Of a stretch of DNA of 64,000 bases, positions 1 through 8,008 are shown piece by piece. Source of the DNA: Amycolatopsis rubida (GTDB lineage: Bacteria; Actinomycetota; Actinomycetes; Mycobacteriales; Pseudonocardiaceae); the NCBI RefSeq assembly GCF_900115345.1, contig NZ_FOWC01000005.1:124001-188000 (forward strand), in the 5' to 3' direction. Under the pieces are notes generated by a model. The model saw only the letters and a list, made by a program, of their open reading frames with translations, was not told the origin of the DNA and did no database searches. The position numbers and the translations under genes were made by a program. The stretch's first letter is position 1. The number at the start of each line of letters is the position of its first letter.

Positions 1-641
1 ATCGCGGCGGGATCCACGCCGAACGCGGCCAGTTCGCCCGCGACCGCGCCCAGCACGCGAGTCGTCACCTCGGCACACCGCGCCAGCGAGTGCGTGCCGT
101 CCATCAGCACCTCGGGCTCCACGATCGGAACCAGCCCGGCGTACTGGCAGGCACTCGCGTACCTGGCGAGCGCGTGCGCGTTGGCGTGCACGGCGGCACG
201 GGACGGGCACTGGTCGTCGATCACGTACACGCCCCGCCACTTGGCGAACCGCGCGCCCAGCGCGACGTACTCCCGCAGGCGAGGGAACAGCCCGTCGAGC
301 CCTTCGGTGACCGTCTCGCTTTCGTTGCCGGGCAACGGTTTCGCGCCGGTGTCGACCTTGATGCCGGTCAGCATGCCGAAATCGGCGACGGCCGCGGGGA
401 ACGGCCTGCCGTCGGCGAGGCGCTGCCGCAGTGTCTCCTCGCACAGGATGACGCCGCTGACACCGGCAGCCAGCTCCGGCGTGCTGACGAGGAGTTCCCG
501 GTAGTCCCTGCGGTTCTCCTCGGTCGGCGCGACCCCGGCCTTCTCCAGCCGCGCGGACATCGTGGCGACGCTCTCGTCCGCGGCGAGCACGCCCTTTCCC
601 GCGGCGACCAGCACCGCGGCTGTCTCGACGAGCGAGTTCAT
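1..641 (-). CDS. Class I fructose-bisphosphate aldolase, N-terminal part (runs off the window)
   Basis: Translating leftward from the ATG at 641 gives an uninterrupted frame to the window edge (about 213 codons). It has class I aldolase landmarks in order: GKGVLAADES near residues 15-24, an EETL segment, GIKVDTG, FAKWR, and a NAHALARYA...GLVPIVEPEVL stretch. The Schiff-base lysine lies beyond the edge and cannot be checked. The enzyme condenses or cleaves fructose-1,6-bisphosphate (and sedoheptulose bisphosphate in the Calvin cycle) in the cytoplasm. The ATG overlaps the cbbX stop as ATGA (638-641), so it is translationally coupled to cbbL-cbbS-cbbX and probably serves CO2 fixation. Family assignment is secure; the Calvin-cycle role is inferred from the operon. 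Confidence 0.9.
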   Translation of the reverse strand, partial: MNSLVETAAVLVAAGKGVLAADESVATMSARLEKAGVAPTEENRRDYRELLVSTPELAAGVSGVILCEETLRQRLADGRPFPAAVADFGMLTGIKVDTGAKPLPGNESETVTEGLDGLFPRLREYVALGARFAKWRGVYVIDDQCPSRAAVHANAHALARYASACQYAGLVPIVEPEVLMDGTHSLARCAEVTTRVLGAVAGELAAFGVDPAA

Positions 642-1630
642 CCAGTTCCCTCCACTGTGGACATCCGGTCCGCGAATACGGTGCTGGCGAGGAAATCCTC
701 CGGTTCGATGCGCACGAGCCGCGCCCGGTCGGCCGCGCCCTCCCGCACGAGCCGGTTCGCCTGCCGCAGCCGTGCGCGCTCGACGGCGTTGCGCACGCTG
801 CGCGCGTTCGCGAACCGCGGCCGGCGCACGCGCAGCTCCAGGTACTCGCGGAAGACAGTCCGGGCCGCGCCCGACAGCTCGTAGCCGAGCGCGGAGACCA
901 TGAGCTGCCCGATCCGCTCCAGCTCCGCGACGGTGTAGTCCGGGAACGCGAGGTGGTGCGCGACCCGCGAGCTGAGGCCGGGGTTGGAGGCGAAGAAATC
1001 GTCCATCCGGTCCGCGTAGCCGGCGAAGACCACGACCAGGTCGTCCCGGTTGTTCTCCATGACCTGCAACAGGATCTCGATGGCCTCCTGCCCGTAGTCC
1101 CGCTCGTTCTCCGCGCGGTAGAGGTAGTACGCCTCGTCGACGAACAACACCCCGCCCATCGCGCGCTTCACGACCTCCGCGGTCTTCGGCGCGGTGTGGC
1201 CGACGTACTGGCCGACCAGGTCGTCCCGGGTCACCGCGACGAGATGGCCGCGCCGGAGATACCCCAGCCGCTTCAGCAGTTCCGCCATGCGGAGCGCGAC
1301 CGTGGTCTTGCCGGTGCCCGGATTCCCGGTGAACGACATGTGCAGATTCGGCCGTGCGGCGCGGATCCCGAACCGCTCCCGGGTGCGGTCCACGAGCAGC
1401 AGCGCGGCAATCTCCTCGACCCGCCGCTTGACCGGGGCGAGCCCGACGAGGTCCCGGTCGAGTTCGGCGAGCACCTCGCCGACGCCGGCTCGCGACCGCA
1501 CCTCGGCGAGGTCGACGACAGCGTCCCCGGGCAGTTCGGCGTCCTCGGCGGGAGGCGGCTCGTCCTGCGCCGTCGCCGCGGGCGAGCCCGGACGGTGCAT
1601 GACGAAACCGGACCGCCCCGGCTCGCTCAT
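638..1630 (-). CDS. cbbX: CbbX, AAA+ red-type RuBisCO activase
   Basis: A 330-aa AAA+ ATPase. Walker A is GNPGTGKT at residues 102-109, and Walker B lies in a GVLFVDEAYYLY segment followed by the RDYGQEAIEILLQVMENNRDD stretch seen in CbbX proteins. CbbX remodels inhibited red-type RuBisCO by pulling on the C-terminus of the large subunit in an ATP- and RuBP-dependent way. It overlaps cbbS upstream and the aldolase downstream by 4 nt each, so all four genes form one operon. The first ~40 residues are low-complexity and acidic; a second in-frame Met at residue 11 is an alternative start. Confidence 0.93.
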   Translation of the reverse strand: MSEPGRSGFVMHRPGSPAATAQDEPPPAEDAELPGDAVVDLAEVRSRAGVGEVLAELDRDLVGLAPVKRRVEEIAALLLVDRTRERFGIRAARPNLHMSFTGNPGTGKTTVALRMAELLKRLGYLRRGHLVAVTRDDLVGQYVGHTAPKTAEVVKRAMGGVLFVDEAYYLYRAENERDYGQEAIEILLQVMENNRDDLVVVFAGYADRMDDFFASNPGLSSRVAHHLAFPDYTVAELERIGQLMVSALGYELSGAARTVFREYLELRVRRPRFANARSVRNAVERARLRQANRLVREGAADRARLVRIEPEDFLASTVFADRMSTVEGTG

Positions 1631-2058
1631 GTCCCCGCTGGGCGGTACCGCTCGCCCACCGGCCGGTCGGCGGCGTAGGCGTGGGTGCGGTACTGGACGC
1701 GGCGGTCGCCGGTTTCCTGGCGGTCCAGCCGGAAACCGGGCTCGCCGGCAGGCCGCTGCACGAGGAACGACAGCGCCGTGGTCTGCCGCCCGAGCCGGGC
1801 GTCGTAGGCGTTGACCTTGACGTAGTGGTTCGGGAACGCGGTGCGGCAGGCGTCGATCTCCAGCATGATCGCCGCCGCGTCGGTGTTGTCGAACATGGGC
1901 AGCCCGAACATCTCCCAGTACACGTTGCGCGGGTGCGGATCGTCGGTGAACTCCACCGAGATCGGCCAGCCGTTGCCGAGCGCGTACTGGACCTGGGTGG
2001 TGATCTCTTCGTCGGTCAGGTCCGGCAGGTAGGAGAAGGTGCCCTGGGTGACGCGCAT
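1627..2058 (-). CDS. cbbS: RuBisCO small subunit, red type
   Basis: A 143-aa small subunit that opens with RVTQGTFSYLPDLTDEEI and contains the conserved WPISVEFTDDPHPRNVYWEMFGLPMF segment. It has the C-terminal extension after the core that characterises red-type (form IC/ID/IE) subunits, which forms the beta-hairpin lining the central channel of the L8S8 complex. It lies 10 nt after cbbL and overlaps cbbX by ATGA, giving the usual cbbL-cbbS-cbbX order. The subunit caps the L8 core and stabilises the active enzyme. Confidence 0.95.
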   Translation of the reverse strand: MRVTQGTFSYLPDLTDEEITTQVQYALGNGWPISVEFTDDPHPRNVYWEMFGLPMFDNTDAAAIMLEIDACRTAFPNHYVKVNAYDARLGRQTTALSFLVQRPAGEPGFRLDRQETGDRRVQYRTHAYAADRPVGERYRPAGT

Positions 2059-2068
2059 GTCTGGCTCC

Positions 2069-3496
2069 TCACACGGTGCTCGGCGTCGCGACGACGTCCG
2101 GGGTGTCGGTGGACTCGTAGTTGAACGTGATGTCGCCCCACGTCGCGAGCGCCACGTCCAGCTCTCGGCTGCGCTTGGCGGCCGCGCGCAGGATGTCCTT
2201 GCCCTCGGCGAGGTAGTCGCGGCCCTCGTTGCGCGCCTTGACCATCGCTTCGAGGGCGACCCGGTTCGCCGTGGCTCCCGCCGCGATGCCCATCGGGTGG
2301 CCGATGGTGCCGCCGCCGAACTGCAGCACCACGTCCTCGCCGAGCAGGTGCAGCAGCTGGTGCATCTGCCCGGCGTGGATCCCGCCGGAGGCGACCGGCA
2401 GCACCGGGGCGAGCGAAGCCCAGTCCTGGTCGAAGTACAGGCCCTTCACCGGATCCGCGGGCACGTGGTCGAGCCGCAGCGTGTCGTAGTAGCCGGCGGT
2501 GGTGTGCGGGTCGCCCTCCAGCTTGCCGACCACGGTTCCCGCGTGGATGTGGTCCACCCCGGCCAGCCGCATCCACTTGGCGATCACCCGGAAGCTCACG
2601 CCGTGGGACTTCTGCCGCGTGTAGGTGGAGTGCCCGGCGCGGTGCAGGTGCAGCAGCACGCCGTTCCTCCGCGCCCACGCCGACATCGACTGGATGGCGG
2701 TGTACCCGACGGTCAGGTCGATCATCACCACGACGCTGCCCAGCTCGCGGGCGAACTCGGCGCGCTCGTACATCTGCTCCATCGTGCCCGCGGTGACGTT
2801 CAGGTAATGGCCCTTGATCTCGCCGGTGGCCGCCTGTGCCCGGTTGACGCCCTCCATGCAGAACAGGAACCGGTCACGCCAGCGCATGAACGGCTGGGAG
2901 TTGATGTTCTCGTCGTCCTTGGTGAAGTCCAGCCCGCCGCGCAGCGCCTCGTAGACCACGCGGCCGTAGTTCCGCGCGGAGAGCCCGAGCTTCGGTTTCG
3001 TGGTGGCGCCGAGCAGCGGGCGGCCGTACTTGTCCAGGTACTCCCGCTCCGTCACGATCCCGTGCGGCGGTCCCTGGAAGGTCTTCACGTAGTGCGTCGG
3101 GATCCGCATGTCCTCCAGCCGCAGCGCTTTCAGCGCCTTGAACCCGAACACGTTCCCGATGATCGAGGAGGTCAGGTTCGCGATGGACCCCTCCTCGAAC
3201 AGGTCGAGGTCGTAGGCGATGTGCGCGATGTACTGGCCGGGGGTGTTCGGCACCGGCTCCACCCGGTAGCACTTGGCCTGGTAGTGCTCGTAGGCGGTGA
3301 GCCGGTCGGTCCACACCACCGTCCAGGTCGCGGTCGAGGACTCCCCCGCGACCGCCGCCCCCGCCTCCTCCGCGGGCACCCCGTCCTGCGGGGTGATCCG
3401 GAAGGCGGCCAGTACGTCGGTGTCTTTCGGCTCGTAGTCCGGCTGCCAGTACCCCATCTCCGCGTACGGGATGACGCCGGCTCCCCATCGATCCAC
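2069..3496 (-). CDS. cbbL: RuBisCO large subunit, form I red type
   Basis: A bona fide RuBisCO large subunit of about 475 aa, catalysing carboxylation of ribulose-1,5-bisphosphate. Catalytic residues are present: TTKPKLG (equivalents of spinach K175/K177), the carbamylation motif GLDFTKDDEN with Lys near residue 194 and the Mg-binding Asp/Glu after it, and loop 6 GTVVGKLEGDP. The sequence and the attached cbbX mark it as red-type (IC/IE), not a RuBisCO-like protein. Two tandem GTG codons could start it (3499 and 3496). The GGAGGAG box at 3502-3508 spaces better (5 nt) to 3496, which I chose. It heads the operon cbbL-cbbS-cbbX-aldolase. Confidence 0.96.
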   Translation of the reverse strand: MDRWGAGVIPYAEMGYWQPDYEPKDTDVLAAFRITPQDGVPAEEAGAAVAGESSTATWTVVWTDRLTAYEHYQAKCYRVEPVPNTPGQYIAHIAYDLDLFEEGSIANLTSSIIGNVFGFKALKALRLEDMRIPTHYVKTFQGPPHGIVTEREYLDKYGRPLLGATTKPKLGLSARNYGRVVYEALRGGLDFTKDDENINSQPFMRWRDRFLFCMEGVNRAQAATGEIKGHYLNVTAGTMEQMYERAEFARELGSVVVMIDLTVGYTAIQSMSAWARRNGVLLHLHRAGHSTYTRQKSHGVSFRVIAKWMRLAGVDHIHAGTVVGKLEGDPHTTAGYYDTLRLDHVPADPVKGLYFDQDWASLAPVLPVASGGIHAGQMHQLLHLLGEDVVLQFGGGTIGHPMGIAAGATANRVALEAMVKARNEGRDYLAEGKDILRAAAKRSRELDVALATWGDITFNYESTDTPDVVATPSTV

Positions 3497-3591
3497 CACT
3501 GCTCCTCCGGTCTGGCCGGGAACTGCTGACCCGGCTCAGCATGACGGGGGAACAATCAACACGTCTATCAAGGATTTCGCGGAAAGCTTGA

Positions 3592-3610
3592 GCTTTTGTT
3601 CAGCAAAAGC
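3592..3610. promoter_or_regulatory. Inverted repeat upstream of cbbL (operator or terminator)
   Basis: A perfect 7-bp inverted repeat (GCTTTTG, 5-nt loop, CAAAAGC) lies in the 120-bp gap between the oxygenase stop at 3617 and cbbL. It could be a weak terminator for the oxygenase gene, although no T-run follows on that strand, or a binding site for a LysR-type regulator (A/T-rich dyad upstream of cbbL). The two uses cannot be separated from sequence alone. Confidence 0.4.
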
Positions 3611-3616
3611 CGGGCC

Positions 3617-4321
3617 TCAGCGGGCGCCGTAGCCGAAGAGCTGGTCGCCGCCGGAGCCGTGGATGCTCGCGTTGAACGAGATGATCACCCGGTCCCTGGT
3701 CCCGCTGTAGGCCATCGCCTGGTGCATCAGCCACGAGGGGAAGACCAGCAGCTGGCCCTCGACCTGGTCGACGTCGAGGTGCGGCTGCTGGAGATACGCG
3801 TTGCCGACGTCGACGAAGGCGCCGCCCAGCGTGGCGAAGTGCGGGCCGTACAGGCGCGTGACGCCGTTCGCCTCGCCGTACACCGGATGCTGCGCGCGCT
3901 CCTCCGGCGGGTCGATCTGCACGATGTAGACCCCGGACCACGAGCAATTGCCGTGGGTGTGGATGTCGTGCGCGGTCCCGCCGGTCGCCGCCTGGAACCA
4001 CAGGCCTTCGATGTTCACCGTCAGCTTTTGCACCTGCCCGGCCCAGTAGTCGAGGTTGGCCTGTTCGACGGTCTTGGCGATCCCGTTCACGAGGAACTGG
4101 ACGAGGCGCTTCCACCCGTCCAGCTCGACCCGTTCGAGGAGGTCGTCGTCGCTGGCGAAGAACGGCGCGCCGGGCTCCGCGCCGCGGCTTCGCTCCTGCT
4201 CGGAGCGGATCCGGGCGAACTCCTTCACCAGCGCCGGGTTGACCTCCCCGGCGCGGTCGTAGCGGTAGAGGCCGACGGGGGTGGGCCACAGCAGGTGCAG
4301 GCCGGTGGACAGAACGCTCAT
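3617..4321 (-). CDS. Putative 2OG-Fe(II) oxygenase (TIGR02466-like)
   Basis: A 234-aa soluble protein. A central DIHTHGNCSWSGVYIVQID motif followed by FPSWLMHQAMAYSGTRDRVIISFNAS resembles putative 2OG-Fe(II) oxygenases of the TIGR02466 type: the first His and a distal His would bind iron, and the distal Arg the 2-oxoglutarate carboxylate. The substrate is unknown. I placed the start at the ATG at 4321 because a TANNNT box (TAACCT, 4329-4334) sits 7 nt upstream, which fits leaderless transcription; a GTG at 4342 is the alternative. It lies between cbbL and the XdhC-like gene and reads toward cbbL, so it may share transcription with RuBisCO. Confidence 0.65.
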   Translation of the reverse strand: MSVLSTGLHLLWPTPVGLYRYDRAGEVNPALVKEFARIRSEQERSRGAEPGAPFFASDDDLLERVELDGWKRLVQFLVNGIAKTVEQANLDYWAGQVQKLTVNIEGLWFQAATGGTAHDIHTHGNCSWSGVYIVQIDPPEERAQHPVYGEANGVTRLYGPHFATLGGAFVDVGNAYLQQPHLDVDQVEGQLLVFPSWLMHQAMAYSGTRDRVIISFNASIHGSGGDQLFGYGAR

Positions 4322-4328
4322 AAGTGGA

Positions 4329-4371
4329 AGGTTAAGAAGCACTGGCCTCTCGTAAAGAGCGGATTTAGCTT
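4329..4371. promoter_or_regulatory. Divergent leaderless promoter pair
   Basis: The 56 bp between the divergent ATGs at 4321 (-) and 4378 (+) contain two -10-like TANNNT boxes. TAACCT (minus strand, 4334-4329) ends 7 nt before the left ATG. TAGCTT (plus strand, 4366-4371) ends 6 nt before the right ATG. A TTTACG at 4356-4351 lies 16 nt upstream of the left box and could be its -35. Neither ATG has a Shine-Dalgarno sequence. This matches actinobacterial leaderless promoters; transcription starts are inferred. Confidence 0.5.
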
Positions 4372-4377
4372 GCCCTC

Positions 4378-5322
4378 ATGTACGAGATCTCGGTGAGCGT
4401 CGCGGCGTGTGTCCGATCCGGCACCCACGTCGACGTCGCGTGGATCGTGTCCGCCGACGGCATCGCGGGACGGCGTCCGGACGAGGCGCTGGCGCTGACC
4501 CCCGGCGGCGGCCGCATGGGCGGGCTGCTCGGCGGCGCCCTCGACGAGCAGGTGGCCGGGCTCGTCGCCGGCGGCGTCACCCGGCGGCTCGTGGACGTCG
4601 CCGTGGACGAAGTGGGGTCGCTCGTCGCCGGGGTGCCCGCCGGTGCGCGCACCCGCTGCCTGATCGTGCCCGCGGCCGACTTCCCCGAGGGCACGTGGGA
4701 CGAGCTGTGGGCGGGCCACGCCGTCTGTCTCGTCGTCCGCCTCGACGGCGACCGGGTCACCGGCGTCGAGGCCTACGACTCCACCTCGGTGGCCTCGCTC
4801 GGCGAGGAGACCGCCCGGCTCTTCTCGGGCGGCGTCACCGACTCGGCGGTGGCGGCGGACCGGGTCGTCACCGTGCTGTGGCCGGTGCCCCGGCTGGCCG
4901 TCGTCGGCGGCGGGCCGATCGGCGACGCGCTCGAATCGGCCGCGGGCCCGCTGGGCTGGCAGGTGCTCCGGTTCGCCAACCCCGCCGAGGCGGCACCGAT
5001 CCTGCTCGGCCTCGGTGCCCTCGACCTGGTCGTGGTCGGGATGCACGACCTCGGCGCGGCGGGCAACGCGCTCGCCGCCGCCCTCTCCGGCGGCGCGGGA
5101 TACGTCGGCGCGCTCGGCACGCCCGCGATGAACGACGCGCGCCTGGACTGGCTGACCTCGCGCGGCGTCGAGGGACTCGAACGGATCCACGGCCCGGCCG
5201 GACTCGACATCGGCGCGAGCCGGCCGGCGGAGGTCGCGATCGCGGTGCTCGCGGAGGCGCTCGCCGTTCGGGAGGGACGGACCGGACGCCCCTTGCGCGA
5301 GGTGAGTTCAGGGGTCGCTTAA
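4378..5322 (+). CDS. XdhC/CoxI-like molybdoenzyme maturation protein (divergent)
   Basis: A 314-aa protein resembling the XdhC/CoxI family: an N-terminal domain with GRMGGLLGGALDEQ, and a C-terminal Rossmann-like domain beginning PRLAVVGGGPIG near residue 180 and ending with a YVGALGT...IGASRPAEVAIAVLAE block typical of XdhC C-terminal domains. XdhC proteins bind Mo cofactor and help its sulfuration and insertion into xanthine-dehydrogenase-family enzymes, including CODH. The canonical Cys-Gly-Gly segment of the first domain is not evident, so it is a divergent member. It is first in an operon with moxR and coxE-like genes that converges on coxMSL. It has no Shine-Dalgarno and is probably leaderless. 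Confidence 0.75.
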   Translation: MYEISVSVAACVRSGTHVDVAWIVSADGIAGRRPDEALALTPGGGRMGGLLGGALDEQVAGLVAGGVTRRLVDVAVDEVGSLVAGVPAGARTRCLIVPAADFPEGTWDELWAGHAVCLVVRLDGDRVTGVEAYDSTSVASLGEETARLFSGGVTDSAVAADRVVTVLWPVPRLAVVGGGPIGDALESAAGPLGWQVLRFANPAEAAPILLGLGALDLVVVGMHDLGAAGNALAAALSGGAGYVGALGTPAMNDARLDWLTSRGVEGLERIHGPAGLDIGASRPAEVAIAVLAEALAVREGRTGRPLREVSSGVA

Positions 5323-5382
5323 CACTCGTGGCGTCCGGCGCCCGCCCCGGCCTACCGTGAAGGGCCCGATGAGAGGAACGAC

Positions 5383-5652
5383 ATGAACGACGACGCGGAC
5401 CCCCGGCCCCCGGGCGACGCCGCCTCCGACGTGCTCCGTTCGATCTGGCAGGTCGACCGCGACAACGCCTCCGACGTCGGCGAGCTGTGCGGCAACACGA
5501 CGGTGTGCCGCAACATGAAGGACGTCAGCTTCGAGGAGATGGTCGGGCAGGGCACCGACCTGCGGACCGCGTGGCGCGAGCAGCTCACCCGCGACGGCAA
5601 GCTGAACACCTCCGACGGCACCATCGGCGACATCGTCGCGGGCCGCCGGTGA
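5383..5652 (+). CDS. Small CX5C protein in the coxD-coxE operon
   Basis: I do not recognise a family for this 89-aa protein. It is acidic and soluble, with no signal peptide or membrane span. A central LCGNTTVCRN segment places two cysteines as CX5C near residues 36-42. The C-terminal part (SFEEMVGQGTDLRTAWREQL...) looks helical. A GAGAGGAAC ribosome-binding site precedes the ATG, and the stop overlaps the GTG of the moxR gene (GTGA, 5649-5652), so it belongs to the maturation operon. It may be a metal- or sulfur-handling accessory for the Mo-Cu centre of CODH; that is only inference. Confidence 0.65.
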   Translation: MNDDADPRPPGDAASDVLRSIWQVDRDNASDVGELCGNTTVCRNMKDVSFEEMVGQGTDLRTAWREQLTRDGKLNTSDGTIGDIVAGRR

Positions 5653-6524
5653 CCGGCCCGGTCACCGGCCTCGCCGAGTTGACCGAGCGGCTGAAGGGCG
5701 TCGGCTACCTGGCCGACCGCGGCCTGTCCACCGCCGCGTACGTGTCGCTGTCGCTCGGCCGGCCGCTGCTGCTCGAAGGCGAAGTGGGCGTCGGCAAGAC
5801 GGAGATCGCCAAGGCGCTCGCGACGGTGCTCGGCCGGAAGCTGATCCGGCTGCAGTGCTACGAAGGCATCGACGTCCACCAAGCGCTGTACGAGTGGGAC
5901 TACGCGCGCCAGCTGCTGCAGATCCGCGCCCTCACGGGCAACGACCTGGGCGGGGAGGAAACCGTCGCGAACCTCTACGGCCCGGAGTTCCTGCTTGAGC
6001 GGCCGCTGCTGGAGGCGGTGCGCGCGGGCGGCTCGGCCGTGCTCCTGCTCGACGAGATCGACCGCGCCGACGACGAGTTCGAAGCGTTCCTGCTCGAACT
6101 CCTCTCCGACTTCCAGGTGAGCATCCCGGAGATCGGCACGATCCGGGCGGACAGCCCGCCGCTGGTGGTGCTGACCTCCAACCGCACCAGGGAACTGCAC
6201 GACGCGCTCAAACGACGCTGCCTCTACCACTGGGTGGGCTACCCGGACGCCGATCGCGAGCTGGAAATCGTGCTGACCCGCGCCCCCGGCGTCCCCGAGG
6301 TGCTCGCCCGCAAGGTGGTCGCCGCGGTCAACCGGCTTCGCGAACTCGACCTGGCCAAGCCGCCCGGCGTCGCGGAGTCCATCGACTGGACGCGCACGGT
6401 CGAGGTAGTAGGCGGTCACGACCTCGATCCGGGGATCGCCGCGGACACCCTCGGCGCCGTGGTGAAGGACCGCGACGACCTCGACCTGGTCTACCCGCAG
6501 CTGGAGCGGGTCGTCGGTGGCTGA
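5649..6524 (+). CDS. coxD: MoxR-family AAA+ ATPase, CoxD-like
   Basis: A 291-aa MoxR-type ATPase starting at a GTG that overlaps the preceding stop. It has Walker A GEVGVGKTE, LQCYEGID, Walker B LLLDEIDRADDEFE, sensor-1 VLTSNRTRELHDALKRRCLYHW and the RELDLAKPPGVAESIDW tail shared by CoxD proteins. CoxD works with the VWA protein CoxE as a chaperone ATPase that helps build the [CuSMoO2] active site in CoxL; in Oligotropha it is needed for sulfuration and copper insertion. The next gene is coxE, overlapping by 8 nt. A paralogue lies at 18179-19051. Confidence 0.9.
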   Translation: MTGPVTGLAELTERLKGVGYLADRGLSTAAYVSLSLGRPLLLEGEVGVGKTEIAKALATVLGRKLIRLQCYEGIDVHQALYEWDYARQLLQIRALTGNDLGGEETVANLYGPEFLLERPLLEAVRAGGSAVLLLDEIDRADDEFEAFLLELLSDFQVSIPEIGTIRADSPPLVVLTSNRTRELHDALKRRCLYHWVGYPDADRELEIVLTRAPGVPEVLARKVVAAVNRLRELDLAKPPGVAESIDWTRTVEVVGGHDLDPGIAADTLGAVVKDRDDLDLVYPQLERVVGG

Positions 6525-7674
6525 GGACGCCGGTTCCGCGACGGGCGCCGGCTTCACGCGGACGCTCGTCGGCTTCGGCCGCGAACTCCGCCGCGCGGGC
6601 CTGCCGGTCGGCACCGGCGACATCATGACCTACGGCGCGGCGGGCGCCCTGCTCAACCCGGCCGACCTGGTCGACCTCTACTGGGCCGGGCGCACCACCC
6701 TGGTCACCCGGCGCGAGCACCTCCCGGTCTACGACGTCACGTTCCGGCGCTACTTCCTCGACGAGCCGGACGAACCCGAGGACCCGCCGCCGTTCTCGGT
6801 GCAGCAGCGGGCGGAAGCGAACGCGACGCTGCAACTGCCGGACCCGGAGCACGGCCCGGAAGGCACCCCGGAGGACGAGCGGCAGGCGCGGATGGGGCTG
6901 GTGGCCTCGGCCGCGACCACGGCTCGGCACCGCTCGTTCGCCGACTGCACACCGGAGGAGCTGGCGGTGCTGCGCCGGATCATGCGAGGCATCCGCCTGG
7001 TGCCCCCGCGCCGCCGCTCGCGCCGCACCCGGCCGGCCCGCGCCGGGCGCACCCCCGACCTGCGGCGGGTCGTCCGGTCGGCGGTGCGCCGGCACGGCGA
7101 GCCCGGCGAACTCGCGTGGCGCGCGCGGCGGCTGCGCGCCCGGCCGCTCATTCTGATCCTGGACGTCTCGGGGTCGATGGCCGACTACTCCCGCGCGCTG
7201 CTGCAGTTCGCCCACGGCACCAGCCGCTCCGCGCGCAAGGTGGAGGTCTTCTGCTTCGGCACCCGGCTGACCCGGATCACCCGGCAGCTCGACCGCCGCC
7301 GCCCGGACGACGCGCTCCGCGCCGCCGCCGAACGGGTCGTCGACTGGGAGGGCGGCACCCGGATCGGCGACTCGCTCGCCGCGTTCGTGCGCGACTGGGG
7401 CCGGCGCGGGATGAGCCGGGGCGGGATCGTGGTGATCTGTTCCGACGGGCTCGACCGCGGGTCCCCCGAACACCTCGACGGCGCGCTGCGGAAACTGACC
7501 CGGTTGAGTCACCGGATCGTGTGGCTCAACCCGCACAAGGGCGACCACGGCGAAGACTGGGTGCCGAGCAGCCTCGGCATGATGGTCGCGGCGCCCTACA
7601 TCGACGAGCTGCTGTCCGGGCACGACCTGGCCAGCCTGGAGAAACTGGCCGCGGTGCTGCCGCGGCTGCGATGA
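6517..7674 (+). CDS. coxE: VWA-domain protein, CoxE-like
   Basis: A 385-aa CoxE/YeaD-type protein starting at a GTG that overlaps coxD. The N-terminal half is helical, with an Arg-rich linker near residues 165-205. The C-terminal von Willebrand A domain has an intact MIDAS DVSGSMADYS, the FGTRLTRITRQL segment and a late CSDGLDRG loop. Known CoxE partners with the CoxD ATPase in CODH maturation. A second VWA gene of the same architecture is at 16872-18182, so each cox operon has its own ATPase/VWA pair. Confidence 0.88.
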   Translation: MAEDAGSATGAGFTRTLVGFGRELRRAGLPVGTGDIMTYGAAGALLNPADLVDLYWAGRTTLVTRREHLPVYDVTFRRYFLDEPDEPEDPPPFSVQQRAEANATLQLPDPEHGPEGTPEDERQARMGLVASAATTARHRSFADCTPEELAVLRRIMRGIRLVPPRRRSRRTRPARAGRTPDLRRVVRSAVRRHGEPGELAWRARRLRARPLILILDVSGSMADYSRALLQFAHGTSRSARKVEVFCFGTRLTRITRQLDRRRPDDALRAAAERVVDWEGGTRIGDSLAAFVRDWGRRGMSRGGIVVICSDGLDRGSPEHLDGALRKLTRLSHRIVWLNPHKGDHGEDWVPSSLGMMVAAPYIDELLSGHDLASLEKLAAVLPRLR

Positions 7675-7689
7675 GGCGAGGAGACGAAG

Positions 7690-7998
7690 ATGCCGAGCTG
7701 GAGCGTGACCGTCGAGGCCGACGGCGATCGGCCGTTGGGCCGCGAGGAGATCGTGGCGCTGGCCGACGCCGTGGCGCGGCACGACGGGGTCGCCTCCGGG
7801 ATCGGCCAGCAGACCTACGGCGTCCAGATCCTCGTCGAGGCGCCCAGCCGCGACGAGGCGGCAGAGCGGGCGAAGGAGCTTTTCGCCGAGGCGGTCAGGG
7901 AGGCGGGCCTGCCCCCGTGGCCGGTGTCGAGCTTGATTCCGATGTCCGAACAGGACGAACTGGAGGAGCTGTTCGCCCACGAGCAGCGCGAGGCGTGA
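7690..7998 (+). CDS. Conserved-looking 102-aa protein in the cox maturation operon
   Basis: Function unknown. The protein is acidic, without membrane span or cysteines. A beta-strand-like start (WSVTVEADGDRPL), a helix (REEIVALADAVARHDGV), a strand (TYGVQILVEA) and a helix (RDEAAERAKELFAEAVREAG) suggest a small ferredoxin-like alpha/beta fold. A GAGGCGAGGAG ribosome-binding site overlaps the end of coxE, and the gene is 15 nt downstream of it. Its operon position suggests an accessory role in CODH maturation. Confidence 0.65.
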   Translation: MPSWSVTVEADGDRPLGREEIVALADAVARHDGVASGIGQQTYGVQILVEAPSRDEAAERAKELFAEAVREAGLPPWPVSSLIPMSEQDELEELFAHEQREA

Positions 7999-8008
7999 GC
8001 GGGCCCCG

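Noticed and set aside
2069..3496. RuBisCO-like protein (form IV)
   Set aside because: All catalytic motifs (KPKLG, GLDFTKDDEN, loop 6) and a small subunit are present.
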